DNA of 64,000 nt. Source: Oscillospiraceae bacterium (lineage in GTDB: Bacteria > Bacillota > Clostridia > Oscillospirales > Oscillospiraceae). The stretch covers positions 83,187 to 147,186 of the forward strand of contig WRMH01000004.1 in NCBI GenBank assembly GCA_009777235.1, read 5' to 3'. The translations under genes were made by a program, and so were the position numbers. The notes under the pieces are model-generated. The model ran no database searches. It was not told the origin of the DNA and saw only the letters and a list, made by a program, of their open reading frames with translations. Numbering within the stretch: the first letter of the stretch is position 1; each line of letters opens with the position of its first letter. Of the stretch, positions 33,101 through 41,149 are shown one piece after another.

Positions 33101-34521
33101 AAATCATGAGTCCGGGTACGCGAATAATCAATATATACGACTATTTTCAAAAATCATATAAGGACGGCCTTGAAAACAAGGCGCGTTATCGCGGGCAAGA
33201 CGACGGGTTTAGATATGTTAAGTCGTCGGAGGCTTTACATGATGTTTTTGACGGTAAAGATTTAGTGCGGCAGGATTTCTATACGGGCTATAACGGGTCG
33301 CTGCGAATGGAAAGGCATTTTTGCGGCGGTGAAAAAACAAAAGAAGTGCTCTACGATGATTGGGGATATTTGAACAATATCCGCGAATATACCGACGATA
33401 TAGACGCTAACGGCGGCGAACGCACCGACGCGAAATCATACACGATAAAATATTACACAACAGACGGAAAATTGTGCATGGAGGGATTTTACAGCTATAC
33501 GGACGAAATTTATAAGGGTGTACAGGTTGAAAATGCCGCGCTTTTAGAGCTGCTTGTTTATGACGAAAACGGTGATGTGAGCGCAAGGTGCAAGGATAAT
33601 AACGAACTTGCGGCTATTTGCCTGTCACATATGATAAGCTCAAAAGAGGACGGAAAATTTCATTTATTGGTTTTTGAGGACGGGCTGACGGCAGAAATAG
33701 CGGGGATGCTTGATGAAAAAATCACTAACGCGGCAAAGGCGACTGTCGTCCACAGCATTTTCCTAAAAGATGCCTATGACCCGCACAGCGAGCCGCAAAT
33801 GTTCTATGAGTATCTATGCAACAATCCGGCGGTATTTGACGGCACTGTTATGCTAACAAAGGCGGCACGGGATGATTTTACGAATATGTACGGCAACAGC
33901 GAAAGCGTTTTTGTCATACCCCATCCATACCCGTATGAAATCACAAAAACAGGCTTTGATGAGCGTGATACAAAAAAAGCCGTTATAGTAGCGCGGCTTT
34001 TGCCGGAAAAGATGGTAGAAGCGGCGGTAGATATTTTCAGCACGGCGGCAAGAGCCTTGCCGGACATAAAGCTCGAGATATATGGAAGAGGCCCCGAGGA
34101 AGAAAAAATCGCCGCCCGCATAAGAGAGCTTGGTATGGAAAACAATATTTTCCTTATGGGTTATACCGATGACGCCATTGCCATATACCGGAAGGCCGTG
34201 TTATTTATAATGACAAGCTGGGCGGAGGGATATGGGCTTACATTGGTTGAAAGCATTTGCAACGGCTGCCCGGCGGTTGCCTTTGATATAAAATACGGAC
34301 CGTCCGATATAATTGAAAACGGCAAGACCGGATATTTAATAACCCGCTATGATGCGGATCAATTTGCCAAAAAGCTGGTAGATTACTTTCAGGACGCAAA
34401 GAAGCAAAGAGAAATGAGCGAAAACTGCTATTTATCCGCGCCGCGCTTTAGCACGGATAAATTTTTGGAAAACTGGCTCAATATGATTTCAAAACTAAGC
34501 GGCAAAAGAAGAGAAAAGTAA
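30139..34521 (+). CDS. Giant multidomain glycosyltransferase: GT2-TPR-GT2-TPR-GT1
   Basis: 1460 residues, no membrane segments. Two GT2 domains (residues about 23-210 and 463-650) each open with RLSQCMIVKNEEQNIEKALG and contain VVDTGSTDRTVEIAE and NWIAFLDADEY (the DxD motif). Helical TPR-like repeats follow each. The last part (about 1260-1455) is a GT-B (GT1/GT4) domain with PYPYEITK, KAVIVARLLPEKMVEAAVDI, SWAEGYGLTLVESICNGCPA and GPSDIIENGKTGYL. GT2-TPR proteins of this kind, including SunS-like enzymes, often glycosylate proteins, and the adjacent flagellins make them candidate substrates (inference). A lysine-rich N-terminus may bind nucleic acid or membrane. The two GT2 openings are almost identical in DNA. 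Confidence 0.85.
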   Translation: MAKKKNKKRKIAQSAKLRSGDGVRLSQCMIVKNEEQNIEKALGWARGIAFEQIVVDTGSTDRTVEIAEKMGAKVYHFEWIKDFAAAKNYAIEQATGNWIAFLDADEYITASDAKKVMPLLRHIQADRDLRERYLAVCCPWIQIGDEGKTMQVLVQERIFRNLPEVRYVGSIHEKLSLEVKNVVSTEDFQIMHTGYTTESFVQTGKASRNIEMLRAELLKNPKNIEAKAYLAEALNSAYLTGTAGHSDAPAAEEILKEIEKLYTEVVNSDITIQAERKKKAYAHFLDRYIKSPDTDPMYEKISEKAFLEYPDDGKIMCYRAAALNKKGDWQAALDILTECEAKVNNSAGVVLAAMNNEVRALLPGQMVLAAQGLGDTELVIKYAGNLLTMDKQNIAILRPYIATLMEQGLSPDEAAELLSKIYDMSDSKDLLLIERAAKDCKADELAHKIMKMKDLPAAVKQGVRLSQCMIVKNEEQNIEKALGWARGIAFEQIVVDTGSTDRTVEIAEKMGAKVYHFEWIKDFAAAKNYAIEQAAGNWIAFLDADEYFEPEDAGKVLPILEKIQGDRALRERYLAVCCPWIQLSDEKIPIIEGEQARLFRNLPQMRYIGRIHEHFKIGSASTLYTRDIKIMHTGYTQSAYDRTGKSARNIDILRAELCERPDDINMKAYLADSLVGSGVSENAAEAEGLFWEIIKSRAAIAPEIRKKAYAYFLEKYADDPEINQEYEKMGERAFRDYPDDILLICYYAAALNKRKDYELAGKVLGKIAPKIQNMNSIKELMAIADAAKDCDALGIMREAMERAKLLSGKESAPSAGDIAAGGDEPAAYIAKKSSRLEEFEKEALALLDIMRNLIECGQIDDAKKLLGQYAILNPADQRIEEIKNLLNLKNGAQREAGSANQKSPGQSSKSAETLYGTSLTKEDLDKIESIFILTSIIPKRTGFFNSIFNKIKLMEERLGYKSMILTCMPDISQRQTEVWLKTFSGSQEIMSPGTRIINIYDYFQKSYKDGLENKARYRGQDDGFRYVKSSEALHDVFDGKDLVRQDFYTGYNGSLRMERHFCGGEKTKEVLYDDWGYLNNIREYTDDIDANGGERTDAKSYTIKYYTTDGKLCMEGFYSYTDEIYKGVQVENAALLELLVYDENGDVSARCKDNNELAAICLSHMISSKEDGKFHLLVFEDGLTAEIAGMLDEKITNAAKATVVHSIFLKDAYDPHSEPQMFYEYLCNNPAVFDGTVMLTKAARDDFTNMYGNSESVFVIPHPYPYEITKTGFDERDTKKAVIVARLLPEKMVEAAVDIFSTAARALPDIKLEIYGRGPEEEKIAARIRELGMENNIFLMGYTDDAIAIYRKAVLFIMTSWAEGYGLTLVESICNGCPAVAFDIKYGPSDIIENGKTGYLITRYDADQFAKKLVDYFQDAKKQREMSENCYLSAPRFSTDKFLENWLNMISKLSGKRREK
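30214..30437 (+). repeat. Intragenic direct repeat, copy A
   Basis: 224 bases identical to 31534-31757 except at about three positions. The offset is exactly 1320 bases (440 codons), so the frame is kept. Confidence 0.9.
31534..31757 (+). repeat. Intragenic direct repeat, copy B
   Basis: Second copy of the GT2 opening. Flanking parts of the two GT2 domains differ far more, which points to recent gene conversion rather than a fresh whole-domain duplication. Confidence 0.9.
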
Positions 34522-34597
34522 CGCAGTCACCGCGAAGCGGAATACTTATGATTTTGTTAAAAGGCGGCATTTTTAGGTTTGTTGCTGCCGGAAAGAA

Positions 34598-36697
34598 ATG
34601 GTCTTTGCGATGGTGAGGCTTTCCCAGTGCATGATAGTCAAAAACGAAGAGAAAAACATCGAAACGGCGCTAAGCTGGGCAAAGGGCATAGCCTTTGAGC
34701 AGATTGTGGTGGACACAGGTTCAACTGACCGCACAATCGAGATAGCAGAACAGATGGGCGCAAAAGTCCTGCGTTTTGAATGGGTAAACGATTTTTCGGC
34801 AGCCAAAAACTTCGCGCTCGAAAACGCCAGGGGAAACTGGGTGGCTTTTCTCGACGCGGACGAGTACATGAGCGGCAAGGACGCGAAAAAGCTCGCGCAA
34901 ATCTTAAAAAAGATACAGGCAGACCCGCAGGCGCGCGGAAAATATAAGGCTTTAAATTTTCCGATAGCACATGTGGACGAAAGCGGGAAACCCTTTTCCA
35001 TACAAGATCAGGAGCGCGTGTTTAGCAGCTTTGCGCGTTATGTTGGCAGAATCCATGAGCATATTGATATTCCATCGGAAAATATCGCGCATGTGGACGA
35101 GATAACGATTATCCACACGGGCTACTCAAATTCCGCCCTTGAAGAAACGGATAAGGCCGGGCGCAATATTGCGCTTCTGCGGGCGGGGCTTTCAGATGAG
35201 CCGGGTGATTTAAACCTGATGGTCTACCTTGCCGACTCGCTGATGACAAAAAGCGACGCGGCAAGCATAGCCGAAGCCGAAGAGCTGTTTTATGAGGCGA
35301 TCACAGGCGGCGGCGATAAAAAACTGCTGCCGGGTTTGAAAAACAAGGCGTACAAACGTATTATTATGAACTATGATGTTTTGCCAAAAAAGGCTATGGA
35401 GCTTGAAGAGCTGTGCCGTGAGGCGTTTGCCGAGTTTCCGAGCGACCTTGATTTTCGTTATTACTTGGGCGTTGCTTTAAACGGCAAGGATAAGCACGGG
35501 GAAGCTCACAAGGTGCTGACAGAGCTAAAGGGCAAGCTGCAAGACGAGGGCGCGCTCACAGACAGCGAGGTCATATCGGCAGACCCGGAGCTTGTTGATA
35601 AGCAATTAGAGATAGCGGCAGAAACAAATCGGGAAAGTACAAAAGGAGGAAGCGCCATGCAAAATCCTGTGGAGCAATTTAACAAAGCAGTAGAACTCGT
35701 GCGAGAGGGGAGCTATGAGCAGGCTCTTGAGATACTTTTGAGCCTTGAGAAAAACAAGGAGCTGATGCCGTTTTGCCATTATCAGATAGCGCGGATATCA
35801 AACATGACGGGAGACCCGCAGACGGCTTATGATTTGTATTACAGCGCGTTTAACGCAAAGCCGGATATCATGGCCGCGCTCTCGAAAAATGCACAATCCG
35901 CCAACAAATATGTCTTTCATGGATTGAAAGATGAAAAGGAAAACACCGTATGCCCGCTGTGCGGAGCGGAGGGTACTGCTCGGTGGTGCTACTGTATGGC
36001 GGAAGCCGACGCGTTCAATGAGTTTTTTAACCCTATCCGTATGTGGATGTATTGCGAGATGTGCCATCATATGTTTGCGCGGGATTATCCCGAAAAACTG
36101 TTTTTGCACAACACGGGGCCGAGAAGCCCAAACACAGGCCGCTTTGCGTACTATTCAAAGGTTTTGTCAAATATCAGGATGGGCGGCTTTGCCTCCGGTA
36201 TGTCGCTTTTGGAGGTCGGCATTGGCGCGTGCGAATGTTTGCTTGCCGCACGTGAAATGGGTTATGAGATATTCGGCATTGATGTAATCGAGCGGCATGT
36301 CGAGGAAGCAAAGCGCAAATTTGGCTTGGACGTACAAACGGCGGATTGGAACGAGTTTGAATCGGATAGAAAATGGGATATAATAATCATGGGAGATGTG
36401 CTCGAGCATGTCAGCGACCCCGACAAGGCGCTGGCAAAGGCTGAGTCGCTGCTGTCTGACGACGGGGCTTTGTGGATATCTACGCCGTCGTTTGAGAGCG
36501 CGTTTTCGTGCGTTGTGGGTCACGACGACGCCATGCGCCGCCAGCCGTTTCATCTGAATTATTTTTCGAGGGAGTCTTTATATATGCTGCTCGAGCGCAA
36601 CTACCTCATGCCGGTTGACTATCAGATTTCCGAGTATTATAATGGGTCTATGGAAGTGGTCGCGGTGAAAACGGACAGGGACATGGGACAGGGATAA
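34598..36697 (+). CDS. GT2-TPR protein fused to a SAM-dependent methyltransferase
   Basis: 699 residues. N-terminal GT2 (VRLSQCMIVKNEEKNIE, VVDTGSTDRTIEIAEQ, NWVAFLDADEY) is a paralogue of the domains in the preceding gene. TPR-like helices run from about 200 to 440. A treble-clef-like Cys set (CPLCGAEGTARWCYC, MYCEMCHHMF) precedes a class I methyltransferase (LLEVGIGACECLLAAREMGY, then DIIIMGDVLEHVSDPDKAL, LWISTPSFESAF). This layout could glycosylate and then methylate the glycan or protein. The start is uncertain between 34598 and the ATG at 34610. The last 30 codons lie in the 102-bp direct repeat at 36603-36704. Confidence 0.85.
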   Translation: MVFAMVRLSQCMIVKNEEKNIETALSWAKGIAFEQIVVDTGSTDRTIEIAEQMGAKVLRFEWVNDFSAAKNFALENARGNWVAFLDADEYMSGKDAKKLAQILKKIQADPQARGKYKALNFPIAHVDESGKPFSIQDQERVFSSFARYVGRIHEHIDIPSENIAHVDEITIIHTGYSNSALEETDKAGRNIALLRAGLSDEPGDLNLMVYLADSLMTKSDAASIAEAEELFYEAITGGGDKKLLPGLKNKAYKRIIMNYDVLPKKAMELEELCREAFAEFPSDLDFRYYLGVALNGKDKHGEAHKVLTELKGKLQDEGALTDSEVISADPELVDKQLEIAAETNRESTKGGSAMQNPVEQFNKAVELVREGSYEQALEILLSLEKNKELMPFCHYQIARISNMTGDPQTAYDLYYSAFNAKPDIMAALSKNAQSANKYVFHGLKDEKENTVCPLCGAEGTARWCYCMAEADAFNEFFNPIRMWMYCEMCHHMFARDYPEKLFLHNTGPRSPNTGRFAYYSKVLSNIRMGGFASGMSLLEVGIGACECLLAAREMGYEIFGIDVIERHVEEAKRKFGLDVQTADWNEFESDRKWDIIIMGDVLEHVSDPDKALAKAESLLSDDGALWISTPSFESAFSCVVGHDDAMRRQPFHLNYFSRESLYMLLERNYLMPVDYQISEYYNGSMEVVAVKTDRDMGQG

Positions 36698-36704
36698 GAT
36701 GCGA
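36603..36704 (+). repeat. 102-bp direct repeat, left copy
   Basis: Identical to 37850-37951. It covers the last codons of the GT2-methyltransferase gene and its stop. The segment between the copies (1145 bases) is almost filled by the DUF1016 gene. Confidence 0.95.
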
Positions 36705-36741
36705 AATCTGGATGATTGTTGCCACGCATGGCATTAATTGA

Positions 36742-36808
36742 GAAAGAGATTGCGTCCACATGCGGACGCAATTGCGTGAAAGAGACTCCGTCCACATGCG
36801 GACGCAAT
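36742..36808 (+). repeat. Two 31-bp units, each forming a hairpin, before the DUF1016 gene
   Basis: Units 36742-36772 and 36778-36808 start gaaagaga and hold gcgtcc-acatgc-ggacgc or the one-base variant. The second unit ends inside the ATG at 36807. Confidence 0.7.
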
Positions 36809-37865
36809 GGACGATGAACCAATGAATGATTTGCAATTATCAAACAAAGCTTTTTACAATGACATACGGGATATTATCATTAACGCTCGAAGCAATGCTG
36901 TTCGCAGCGTCGAGTTTGCACGGATGATGATGTACTGGCATTTGGGTGAGCGCATTTTCGTTGAGGAACAATGTGGGCAAAACCGTGCGGAGTATGGCGA
37001 ATATTTGATTCGCGACCTTTCAAAAAAACTCGAAACTGAGTTTGGAAATGGCTTTTCCCAAAGGCAATTAGAGCGGGCGAGGAAATTCTATCGTGTTTAT
37101 CCGAATGCACTTGATGTACGCCCACAGTTGAATTGGTCGCAATACCGCCAATTAATCGCCATAGATGATAAATATAAGCGTGAATATTACGAATTGGAAT
37201 CAGTAAATAACGCATGGACGGCACGTGAGACAGAACGTCAAGTAAACTCACTTCTATATGAACGGTTACTTTTAAGTAACGATAAAGAGGCTGTACTTGC
37301 AGTCGCCCGCAAACAGCGCACCCCAGAGATGCCAAGTGAAGTAATAAAAGACCCAATGTATCTGGAGTTCCTTGGTCTAAAACGTGAAGCGAAGTATTAC
37401 GAAGAAGATATAGAATCGGCGCTAATAAACCATTTACAGGAGTTTTTACTTGAACTCGGCAATGGATTTGCATTTGTTGCTCGGCAAAAGCGCATATTGC
37501 TTGATGATGACGAGTTTTTTGCAGACTTGATTTTTTACAATCGTTTGCTTCGCTGCTTTGTAGTTATCGAAATAAAGACTCACAAGCTTAATCATGAGGA
37601 TTTAGGGCAATTGCAGATGTATGTCAATTATTATAACCGCTATGAAAAGCTGCCTGACGAGAGCCCTACAGTCGGCATATTGCTTTGCACTGCAAAAAAT
37701 GATTTGTTGGCTAAAGTCACTCTGCCGGAAGACAATGCGCACATTCTGACCAGCAAATATGAGCTTTATCTGCCGTCTGAAAATGACTTGCTGGAAGAGA
37801 TTAAAGATGTTATTGATATTATTGATAACAGAACGGACGAGCAAACAGAACCTCATGCCGGTTGA
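36807..37865 (+). CDS. DUF1016 / YhcG-type PD-(D/E)XK nuclease protein
   Basis: 352 residues. The N-terminal DUF1016 winged-helix region shows ARMMMYWHLGERIFVEEQ, GFSQRQLERARKFYR and WSQYRQLI. The C-terminal nuclease has FADLIFYNRLLRCFVVIEIK (Asp, then Glu-x-Lys) and LGQLQMYVNYYNR. The family is scattered among genomes, often near restriction or other defence and mobile genes. It is AT-richer than the genes on either side before it. No RBS is visible; a hairpin abuts the ATG. The final residues EPHAG and the stop lie in the right 102-bp repeat, so the gene was captured, with the repeat supplying its stop. Confidence 0.88.
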   Translation: MDDEPMNDLQLSNKAFYNDIRDIIINARSNAVRSVEFARMMMYWHLGERIFVEEQCGQNRAEYGEYLIRDLSKKLETEFGNGFSQRQLERARKFYRVYPNALDVRPQLNWSQYRQLIAIDDKYKREYYELESVNNAWTARETERQVNSLLYERLLLSNDKEAVLAVARKQRTPEMPSEVIKDPMYLEFLGLKREAKYYEEDIESALINHLQEFLLELGNGFAFVARQKRILLDDDEFFADLIFYNRLLRCFVVIEIKTHKLNHEDLGQLQMYVNYYNRYEKLPDESPTVGILLCTAKNDLLAKVTLPEDNAHILTSKYELYLPSENDLLEEIKDVIDIIDNRTDEQTEPHAG

Positions 37866-37951
37866 CTATCAGATTTCCGAGTATTATAATGGGTCTATGG
37901 AAGTGGTCGCGGTGAAAACGGACAGGGACATGGGACAGGGATAAGATGCGA
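37850..37951 (+). repeat. 102-bp direct repeat, right copy
   Basis: Second copy, encoding in another frame the last five residues and the stop of the DUF1016 protein. It also keeps an orphan copy of the C-terminus of the GT2-methyltransferase. Confidence 0.95.
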
Positions 37952-38017
37952 GCTTAGCAAAAACATTAAGCAAAAGGCACGGAGGCTTAGCGGCATAAAA
38001 AACACGGAGAGTTGATA

Positions 38018-40546
38018 ATGCGAAAACATCAGCAGAGGCAAATACTCGACATACTGCAAACGCTGTATTCCGCGCAATCGGCAGGGCTTTATGCGGACTG
38101 CCAGGAGGGCGCGATCGGCGTGGGAGAGTATATCGAATCCATCATGGGAGAGGGGACGCAAACGGTCACGCTGCTTGAGGAATATTGCGAGCTGCTTTTT
38201 AAGGCGTCGGGCGGCGAACTGTCGGAGCGTCCTGAGAAACAACTGCGGAAAAAGCTGATACTCATAGAAAACAGCGTAAAAAACGAGTTGAAGCCGACAA
38301 AAATAGAAGCCGTATTTTTAAGCTACAAAGCGAGCATGAGCGACAGTATAGAATCTATATACCTCGCGGCAAAGGACGACCCGGCCTGCGACGCATATTG
38401 GATTCCTATTCCGTATGTCGAGCGCGGGGCAGACGGACGCGCTGATAAGACGATATTTGAAGGTTCAAAATTTTATCCCGATTATATTGAATGTACAGAC
38501 TGGCAGACATATGACATCGAAGCGCGGCGGCCTGATGTGATATTTACGTTTAATCCGTATGACGCGGGAAACTATGTGACGAGCGTGCATCCGGCGTTTT
38601 ATTGCGAGAGGCTGCGAGGCTTGACGGATTTGCTTGTGTATGTCCCATATTTTGTGGCGACGGGAGACCATGTAGAGGAGCATTTTTGCACGGTCGCGGG
38701 CTGTGTGTACGCGCACAAGGTAATCGTCCAGTCGGAGGCGGTAAGAGACAGATATGTCCGTGTGTTTCGCGAGGCATACGGCGACAGTTTAGGCAAGCCG
38801 GAAGATAAGTTTATCGCGCTCGGCAGCCCGAAATTTGACAAGGTGATCAATTCAAAGCGCGAGGACTTCAAGCTGCCGGAGGCATGGGCGCGGTTGATAA
38901 CTCCGCAAGGCGGAGAAAATAAGAAAGTCATCTTTTATAACACGAGTGTCGGTTCGCTTTTGGCGGGCAATGAGCGGTATTTGAAAAAGCTGCGCTCTGT
39001 GTTAGATACATTCCGCGGGCGCGATGACGTTGTTCTCTGGTGGCGTCCGCATCCTTTGAATGAAGCAACGTATGCGAGTATGCGCCCGCAGCTTGCCGAG
39101 GAATATAAAAATATCGTCAAAGAGTATCGCGCCGAGGGCTGGGGCATATATGATGATACACCGGATTTGCACAGGGCGCTGGCGTGGACGGATGCGTATT
39201 ATGGGGATATGAGCTCGCTGGTGGCAATGTATGAGGTGACGGGCAAGCCGGTGATGATGAGTAATGTAGACTTGTTATTGCACAAAACAAGTTGTATCGC
39301 TATTGCGTTTGAAAACCAATATTATGATGGTTCGGATTTTTGGTTCATTCCACGCAATATGAATGCTTTGTTTAAATTTAGCGAGTATGATTGGCAGACA
39401 AAATACATTGGAGCAATACCGAACACGACCTTTTTTGCCGAACCGATATTTGCGAAAATTGTTGAATATGACGGCAAATTATATTTTGCCCCGTCATGTG
39501 CTGATTATATTGGAGTGTACGACAAAAAAAATGACAGTTTTGAAACCTTGTGCTTTGCTGATTTGGGCAGTGCCAGAAACAACAAATTTTCGTTTGCATA
39601 TGTTTATGGTAACAATATCTTTTTCTGTGGTTTTACATACCCGGCGATTATAAGGTTGGATACAACAACAGGTGCGTTATCACATTATTCTGACTATGTA
39701 CCAAAAGTAAGCTCACTTGACACTAACAATAAAAAATTGTTTTTTGATGCCGGGTGCGCAGACGGCAACAAAATATACTTACCTGTTTATAGTGCTAATG
39801 CGGTTGTTGCATTTGATATGGATACATATAAATCAACAGTAATTGAAATCCCGAGTAAAAACAATGGTTACGATGATATTTGTTTTGACGGCGATTATTT
39901 CTGGATTGCATCGAGCCATAGTGAAGGCACTGTTATTAAGTGGCATCCTGAAAAAGGCGCTACCGAAATTGAAATTCCCAATGAGTGGGCTATTGGCGAT
40001 TACTGGTCTGTAAATTGCGTCAACGGATATGCGTGGTTCTTACCGTGCTATGGTGATGCTGCGTTTAAAATAAACACAATAACAAATGAGGTTGAAATTG
40101 CTGAACCGTTTATACATCCATGCAGACCAAAAGCCAACGAAAAAGATAAAACTTTCGCTTATTATTTCAGGAAATCAGTAGTGAATAACACCATATATGC
40201 CCATACAGGAACCGGCAACACTCATATTTCGTATAACACAGCGACAGGAGATTTGCGCGAAACAAAAATTATTATTAATGACGAGGATAGAGAAAAAATC
40301 TTATTCGATACAGTATTAAGTCACCGTGGCAATAATTCACCTAACTCAATGAGTGATTGCATGTTTAGGGAAACTACGGCTTTTAGCCTTGACGACTTCA
40401 TGAATCAACTACCAAACGATCAGATGAAAACATCGAAAAAGATTAATGAAATGCAAGCAGAGGGGTGTCGAAAGGGCATTGCCAATGAGAATGGTACTGC
40501 GGGTCAAAAAATATATGAAGAATTTCGCAAAGTGGCATTAATTTAG
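38018..40546 (+). CDS. TagB/SpsB-like CDP-glycerol glycerophosphotransferase domain fused to a beta-propeller
   Basis: 842 residues from ATG 38018 (RBS acggagag). Residues about 90-420 resemble the teichoic-acid glycerophosphotransferase family: VFLSYKASMSDSIESIY, YFVATGDHVEEHF, ALGSPKFDKVINSK, VLWWRPHPLNEATY and GDMSSLVAMYEVTGKPVMMS. Residues about 440-770 contain repeated four-strand blades (KLYFAPSCADYIGVYDK, KIYLPVYSANAVVAFDM, YFWIASSHSEGTVIKWH), a propeller. It may transfer a polyol-phosphate or sugar to a surface polymer, the propeller binding a partner. Base composition changes near 39255, at the domain boundary, so it looks chimeric. Confidence 0.78.
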   Translation: MRKHQQRQILDILQTLYSAQSAGLYADCQEGAIGVGEYIESIMGEGTQTVTLLEEYCELLFKASGGELSERPEKQLRKKLILIENSVKNELKPTKIEAVFLSYKASMSDSIESIYLAAKDDPACDAYWIPIPYVERGADGRADKTIFEGSKFYPDYIECTDWQTYDIEARRPDVIFTFNPYDAGNYVTSVHPAFYCERLRGLTDLLVYVPYFVATGDHVEEHFCTVAGCVYAHKVIVQSEAVRDRYVRVFREAYGDSLGKPEDKFIALGSPKFDKVINSKREDFKLPEAWARLITPQGGENKKVIFYNTSVGSLLAGNERYLKKLRSVLDTFRGRDDVVLWWRPHPLNEATYASMRPQLAEEYKNIVKEYRAEGWGIYDDTPDLHRALAWTDAYYGDMSSLVAMYEVTGKPVMMSNVDLLLHKTSCIAIAFENQYYDGSDFWFIPRNMNALFKFSEYDWQTKYIGAIPNTTFFAEPIFAKIVEYDGKLYFAPSCADYIGVYDKKNDSFETLCFADLGSARNNKFSFAYVYGNNIFFCGFTYPAIIRLDTTTGALSHYSDYVPKVSSLDTNNKKLFFDAGCADGNKIYLPVYSANAVVAFDMDTYKSTVIEIPSKNNGYDDICFDGDYFWIASSHSEGTVIKWHPEKGATEIEIPNEWAIGDYWSVNCVNGYAWFLPCYGDAAFKINTITNEVEIAEPFIHPCRPKANEKDKTFAYYFRKSVVNNTIYAHTGTGNTHISYNTATGDLRETKIIINDEDREKILFDTVLSHRGNNSPNSMSDCMFRETTAFSLDDFMNQLPNDQMKTSKKINEMQAEGCRKGIANENGTAGQKIYEEFRKVALI

Positions 40547-40558
40547 AAGGTGATTGAA

Positions 40559-41149
40559 ATGGATTACACTCAAGACATAAAAGATTACATCGAATTGGAG
40601 CGCTCAATGCTTGCACAACTCGACACAGACGCGATTAACGTAGTGATGAACGAGCTTGACGAGGCGCGAAAACGTAATGCACTAATCTATATAATGGGTA
40701 ACGGCGGTTCGGCAAGCACTGCTTCACATTTTGCAAACGATTTCAACAAGGGCATTTCAGAATATATTAGTCAACCATTCAGATTCATTTGTCTTAACGA
40801 TAACATAGCTACGATTATGGCAATCGCCAATGATATCGGTTATGAAGCGATATTCGAGTTTCAACTTCGTGGAAAAGTTACAAAGGAAGACCTAATAATC
40901 GGCATTTCGGGGAGCGGTAACTCTACGAATATTTTGAAAGCAATTGAGTTTGCGAAATCTGTTGGAGCGCGAACAGTTGGGTTGACGGGACGTGATGGTG
41001 GCAAACTCAGGGAACTTGCCGATATATCATTGCATGTTCCTGTTATGAGTATGCAAATCACAGAAGATGTGCATGTTGTATTTGATCATCTTATGATGGC
41101 CGTGTTTTACAAAGTGCTTTGCGGAATTGATCATATGGAGGTGAAATAG
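40559..41149 (+). CDS. gmhA: D-sedoheptulose-7-phosphate isomerase (SIS domain)
   Basis: Turns sedoheptulose 7-phosphate into D-glycero-D-manno-heptose 7-phosphate, the first step of the ADP/GDP-heptose route. 196 residues from ATG 40559 (RBS agaaggtg), the usual length. Sugar-binding blocks: IMGNGGSASTASHFANDFNK, IIGISGSGNSTNILKAIEFA and ISLHVPVMSMQITEDVHVVF, with the active-site Glu and His in the last. The stop touches the start of the kinase gene (41150), so the two are coupled. With the next genes it forms a complete GDP-heptose set. Confidence 0.92.
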   Translation: MDYTQDIKDYIELERSMLAQLDTDAINVVMNELDEARKRNALIYIMGNGGSASTASHFANDFNKGISEYISQPFRFICLNDNIATIMAIANDIGYEAIFEFQLRGKVTKEDLIIGISGSGNSTNILKAIEFAKSVGARTVGLTGRDGGKLRELADISLHVPVMSMQITEDVHVVFDHLMMAVFYKVLCGIDHMEVK

